NCBI GenBank assembly: GCA_017985935.1
Contig: JAGNWT010000004.1
Coordinates: 20,830 to 84,829, forward strand
Direction: 5' to 3'
DNA: 64,000 bases
Source: Anaerolineales bacterium
GTDB lineage: Bacteria > Chloroflexota > Anaerolineae > Anaerolineales > Villigracilaceae
Shown here: one piece after another, positions 62,210 to 64,000 of the stretch
Numbering within the stretch: position 1 is the stretch's first letter
Layout of the letters: each line of letters opens with the position of its first letter
Made by a program: the position numbers and the translations under genes
The notes under the pieces: generated by a model
The model's input: only the letters and a program-made list of their open reading frames with translations
Databases searched by the model: none
Told to the model about the DNA's origin: nothing

Positions 62210-63474
62210 CAAAACCTCTCTCACCCGAAATCGGGCGCGCCGCAATGAGTGCGCTTCTCAAGGAACGCTCCCCGCTTGGACCGTTAAAGGTCATGGCAAA
62301 GCATGTTGGGTATTTCTTTCAAATTCCCCTGCCCATGTTCAAACCCTTTGTGGTCTTTGGTCCTGAAGCGGTGCGCAAGGTGCTGATCACCGAGCGGGAT
62401 AAAGTCTTGTGGCGCAACACCGACCCCGTGACCGACCTGCTGGATCAGGGCGTGCTCATCGTGGACGGCGAAGAACATGACCGATACCGTGCCTTGATGG
62501 AAACTCCGCTCCACCCTTCACGGCTGGCTGGTTACACCCAAATGATGCTCTCCCAAACGGACAGAGTCACCGCCCAATGGAAAGACGGCGATACCGTGGA
62601 CATGCTGGTCGAGAGCCGCAAGATCGCCCTGCTCATCATCATGCAGACCTTATTCAGCAAGGATGTTTGGGATGACCTCGCGCTCATCTGGCATCCCATC
62701 CTTAAAGCCATCGAATACATCTCGCCTGGCGGGTGGATCCTCTGGCGCAAGATGCCGCGCTTTGGTTACAAAAAACATCTCGCCGTGCTCGATGATTATT
62801 TATTCCAGATCATCAAAGACCGCCGTGCTCAAAACCTTCAACCTCCAGCTTCGAACCTTCAGCCCGATCTGCTCCAGCACCTCATCAATGCCGGGCTGAC
62901 CGACAAGGTCATCCGCGACCAAATGCTGACCATGATGATCGCCGGGCACGATACATCCACCGCATTGCTGGCTTGGGTTTTTGCATTGCTTGGGCAGCAC
63001 CCTGAGACTCATGCCCAGCTTGTGGGCGAGATCGCCACGCAGGAAAAATCTGCCCTGCTCGACCATGTCATCAAGGAAAGCCTGCGCCTGTACCCGCCCA
63101 TTCACATTGGCAACCGCCGTATCGCGCAGGAAATGGATTTTGACGGCAACAAAGTCCCAAAGGACGAACGTCTCTTTTACTCGATCTATCTCACCCACCG
63201 TGACCCTGCCATTTGGGAAAACGCCGAAGACTTCTGCCCTGAACGGTTCTCTCATGGACGTAAGACTCCGCCCATGAGCTACATCCCATTTGGAGGTGGT
63301 CCGCGTGCCTGCATTGGCGCCGCCTTCGGTCAGGCAGAGGCGCGGGTCGTGATGACCCGACTGCTTCAATCATTCGAGTTCCACGCAATCAACGCCGACA
63401 AGATTCGCCCGTACATGGGTGCCACCCTTGAACCCCGACCCGGCGTGCTGATGAAAGTCCGCAAAAAAATTTAA
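62206..63474 (+). CDS. Cytochrome P450, probable carotenoid hydroxylase
   Basis: 422 aa, soluble bacterial P450. Oxygen-activation helix I: AGHDTSTALLAW. ExxR: KESLRLYPP. Haem loop FGGGPRACIGAAFG with ligand Cys369. PERF-like motif: CPERFSHG. Its place between photolyase and lycopene cyclase, close to crtB/crtI and carH, parallels Thermus, where CYP175A1 (beta-carotene hydroxylase) is encoded in a similar cluster. Carotenoid hydroxylation is therefore likely but not shown. A low-complexity insert (NLQPPASNLQP) sits before the DLLQHL segment, encoded by an 8-bp direct repeat. Confidence 0.9.
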   Translation: MTKPLSPEIGRAAMSALLKERSPLGPLKVMAKHVGYFFQIPLPMFKPFVVFGPEAVRKVLITERDKVLWRNTDPVTDLLDQGVLIVDGEEHDRYRALMETPLHPSRLAGYTQMMLSQTDRVTAQWKDGDTVDMLVESRKIALLIIMQTLFSKDVWDDLALIWHPILKAIEYISPGGWILWRKMPRFGYKKHLAVLDDYLFQIIKDRRAQNLQPPASNLQPDLLQHLINAGLTDKVIRDQMLTMMIAGHDTSTALLAWVFALLGQHPETHAQLVGEIATQEKSALLDHVIKESLRLYPPIHIGNRRIAQEMDFDGNKVPKDERLFYSIYLTHRDPAIWENAEDFCPERFSHGRKTPPMSYIPFGGGPRACIGAAFGQAEARVVMTRLLQSFEFHAINADKIRPYMGATLEPRPGVLMKVRKKI

Positions 63475-63500
63475 TCATCATTCATAATTCATCCTTTCCT

Positions 63501-64000
63501 ATGACCTACTTTAGCTTCCTACTCCGCTTTCTCGTCCTGCCCATTCTGGTCTTTCTCGCGATCACATGGTGGGACAACAAAAACAACCGACCCACCCCCG
63601 GCTTCCAAAATGGGCGCGCTGTGTGGATCGGGATTCTCGTTCACATCATTCTCGCTGTCACCTACACCACCCCCTGGGATAACTACCTCGTTGCCACAGG
63701 GGTCTGGTATTACAACCCGTCACTCGTGACAGGCATTGTGCTTGGTTATGTCCCGATCGAAGAATACACCTTCTTTGTTTTGGAAACCATTCTCAGCGGG
63801 TTGTGGTGGTGGTTCCTCGCGAGAAGGATCTCAACACCCGCTGAAGAATTCAATCCTTCCAAGCGTGCGCGCATCGCTTCCGCGGCGATCCTCTTCGCCG
63901 CGTGGGTTGTTTTCACAGCGCTTTTCTTCAGCGACAACAAGCCCATCACCTATCTGTCCATCACATTATTCTGGGCATTCCCCGCCATTTTTCCGCAGCT
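63501..64000 (+). CDS. Lycopene cyclase domain protein (CrtYc/d type), partial
   Basis: 166 codons visible; the gene runs off the window end. It is polytopic, with at least four membrane helices. The lycopene cyclase domain signature is clear: YTTPWDNYLVATGVWYY and GYVPIEEYTFFVLETI. This type (heterodimeric CrtYc/CrtYd, or a fused cyclase) closes the ionone rings of lycopene. It starts 26 bases after the P450 gene. Whether one or both domains are present cannot be told here. Confidence 0.85.
   Translation, partial: MTYFSFLLRFLVLPILVFLAITWWDNKNNRPTPGFQNGRAVWIGILVHIILAVTYTTPWDNYLVATGVWYYNPSLVTGIVLGYVPIEEYTFFVLETILSGLWWWFLARRISTPAEEFNPSKRARIASAAILFAAWVVFTALFFSDNKPITYLSITLFWAFPAIFPQ

Overview
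The window reads as a chromosomal segment of a Chloroflexota bacterium, most likely class Anaerolineae. This is inferred from gene content and style: many lipoproteins and LysM proteins with Thr-Pro-rich linkers, a cyclic-2,3-diphosphoglycerate-synthetase-like P-loop protein, multi-PAS sensors, and moderately GC-rich coding. No rRNA, tRNA, CRISPR array or insertion sequence was found. Genes are dense, with no gene-free stretch above 300 bases.

Layout. 1-10.3 kb: envelope and lipid functions (a GH3 glycosidase cut by the window start, a glycerophosphodiesterase, a glycosyltransferase, an S41 protease lipoprotein), an AAA ATPase and a sigma factor-DegV-small membrane protein operon. 10.4-18.2 kb: housekeeping genes (uvrA, rpsT, argS), a LysM protein and a cDPG-synthetase-like protein. 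18.3-23.7 kb: a multi-PAS histidine kinase and a multi-PAS diguanylate cyclase. 23.8-32.3 kb: obgE, a DedA protein, slyD, an ATP-grasp/P1-peptidase pair and a three-gene ABC-2 exporter. 32.3-43.3 kb: mostly minus-strand genes (ACT regulator, ABC-F, NYN protein, PadR/HAAS pair, cytochrome c, folD, lipoprotein, TPR protein). 43.3-49.1 kb: a kinase lacking its phosphoacceptor His, LysM and LCP wall proteins, and a tyrosine-recombinase homologue lacking its catalytic residues. 49.1-51.0 kb: tilS and methylmalonyl-CoA epimerase.

51.1-64.0 kb is the most interesting part: a light/oxidative-stress carotenoid island. crtB and crtI diverge from a shared promoter region containing 11-bp-phased repeats that overlap the crtB -35 element, with a near copy at the crtI -35. 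Next to crtI lies a CarH/LitR-type (MerR plus B12-binding) regulator. It is followed by small membrane proteins, a peroxiredoxin-like gene, an MFS transporter, a photolyase, an alpha/beta hydrolase, a P450 and a lycopene cyclase cut by the window end. Most of these genes overlap or nearly abut, as in an operon. The peroxiredoxin-like gene has an in-frame TGA exactly where the family carries the first Cys of its CPFC motif, and a short GC-rich hairpin with a GU-containing loop follows it. It is best read as an unannotated selenoprotein.

A second general signal is promoter architecture. At least eight genes have a TATAAT or TAAAAT box ending only 6-10 bases before the start codon, which implies leaderless mRNAs. 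One of these precedes an otherwise unnoticed 31-codon ORF with its own terminator.
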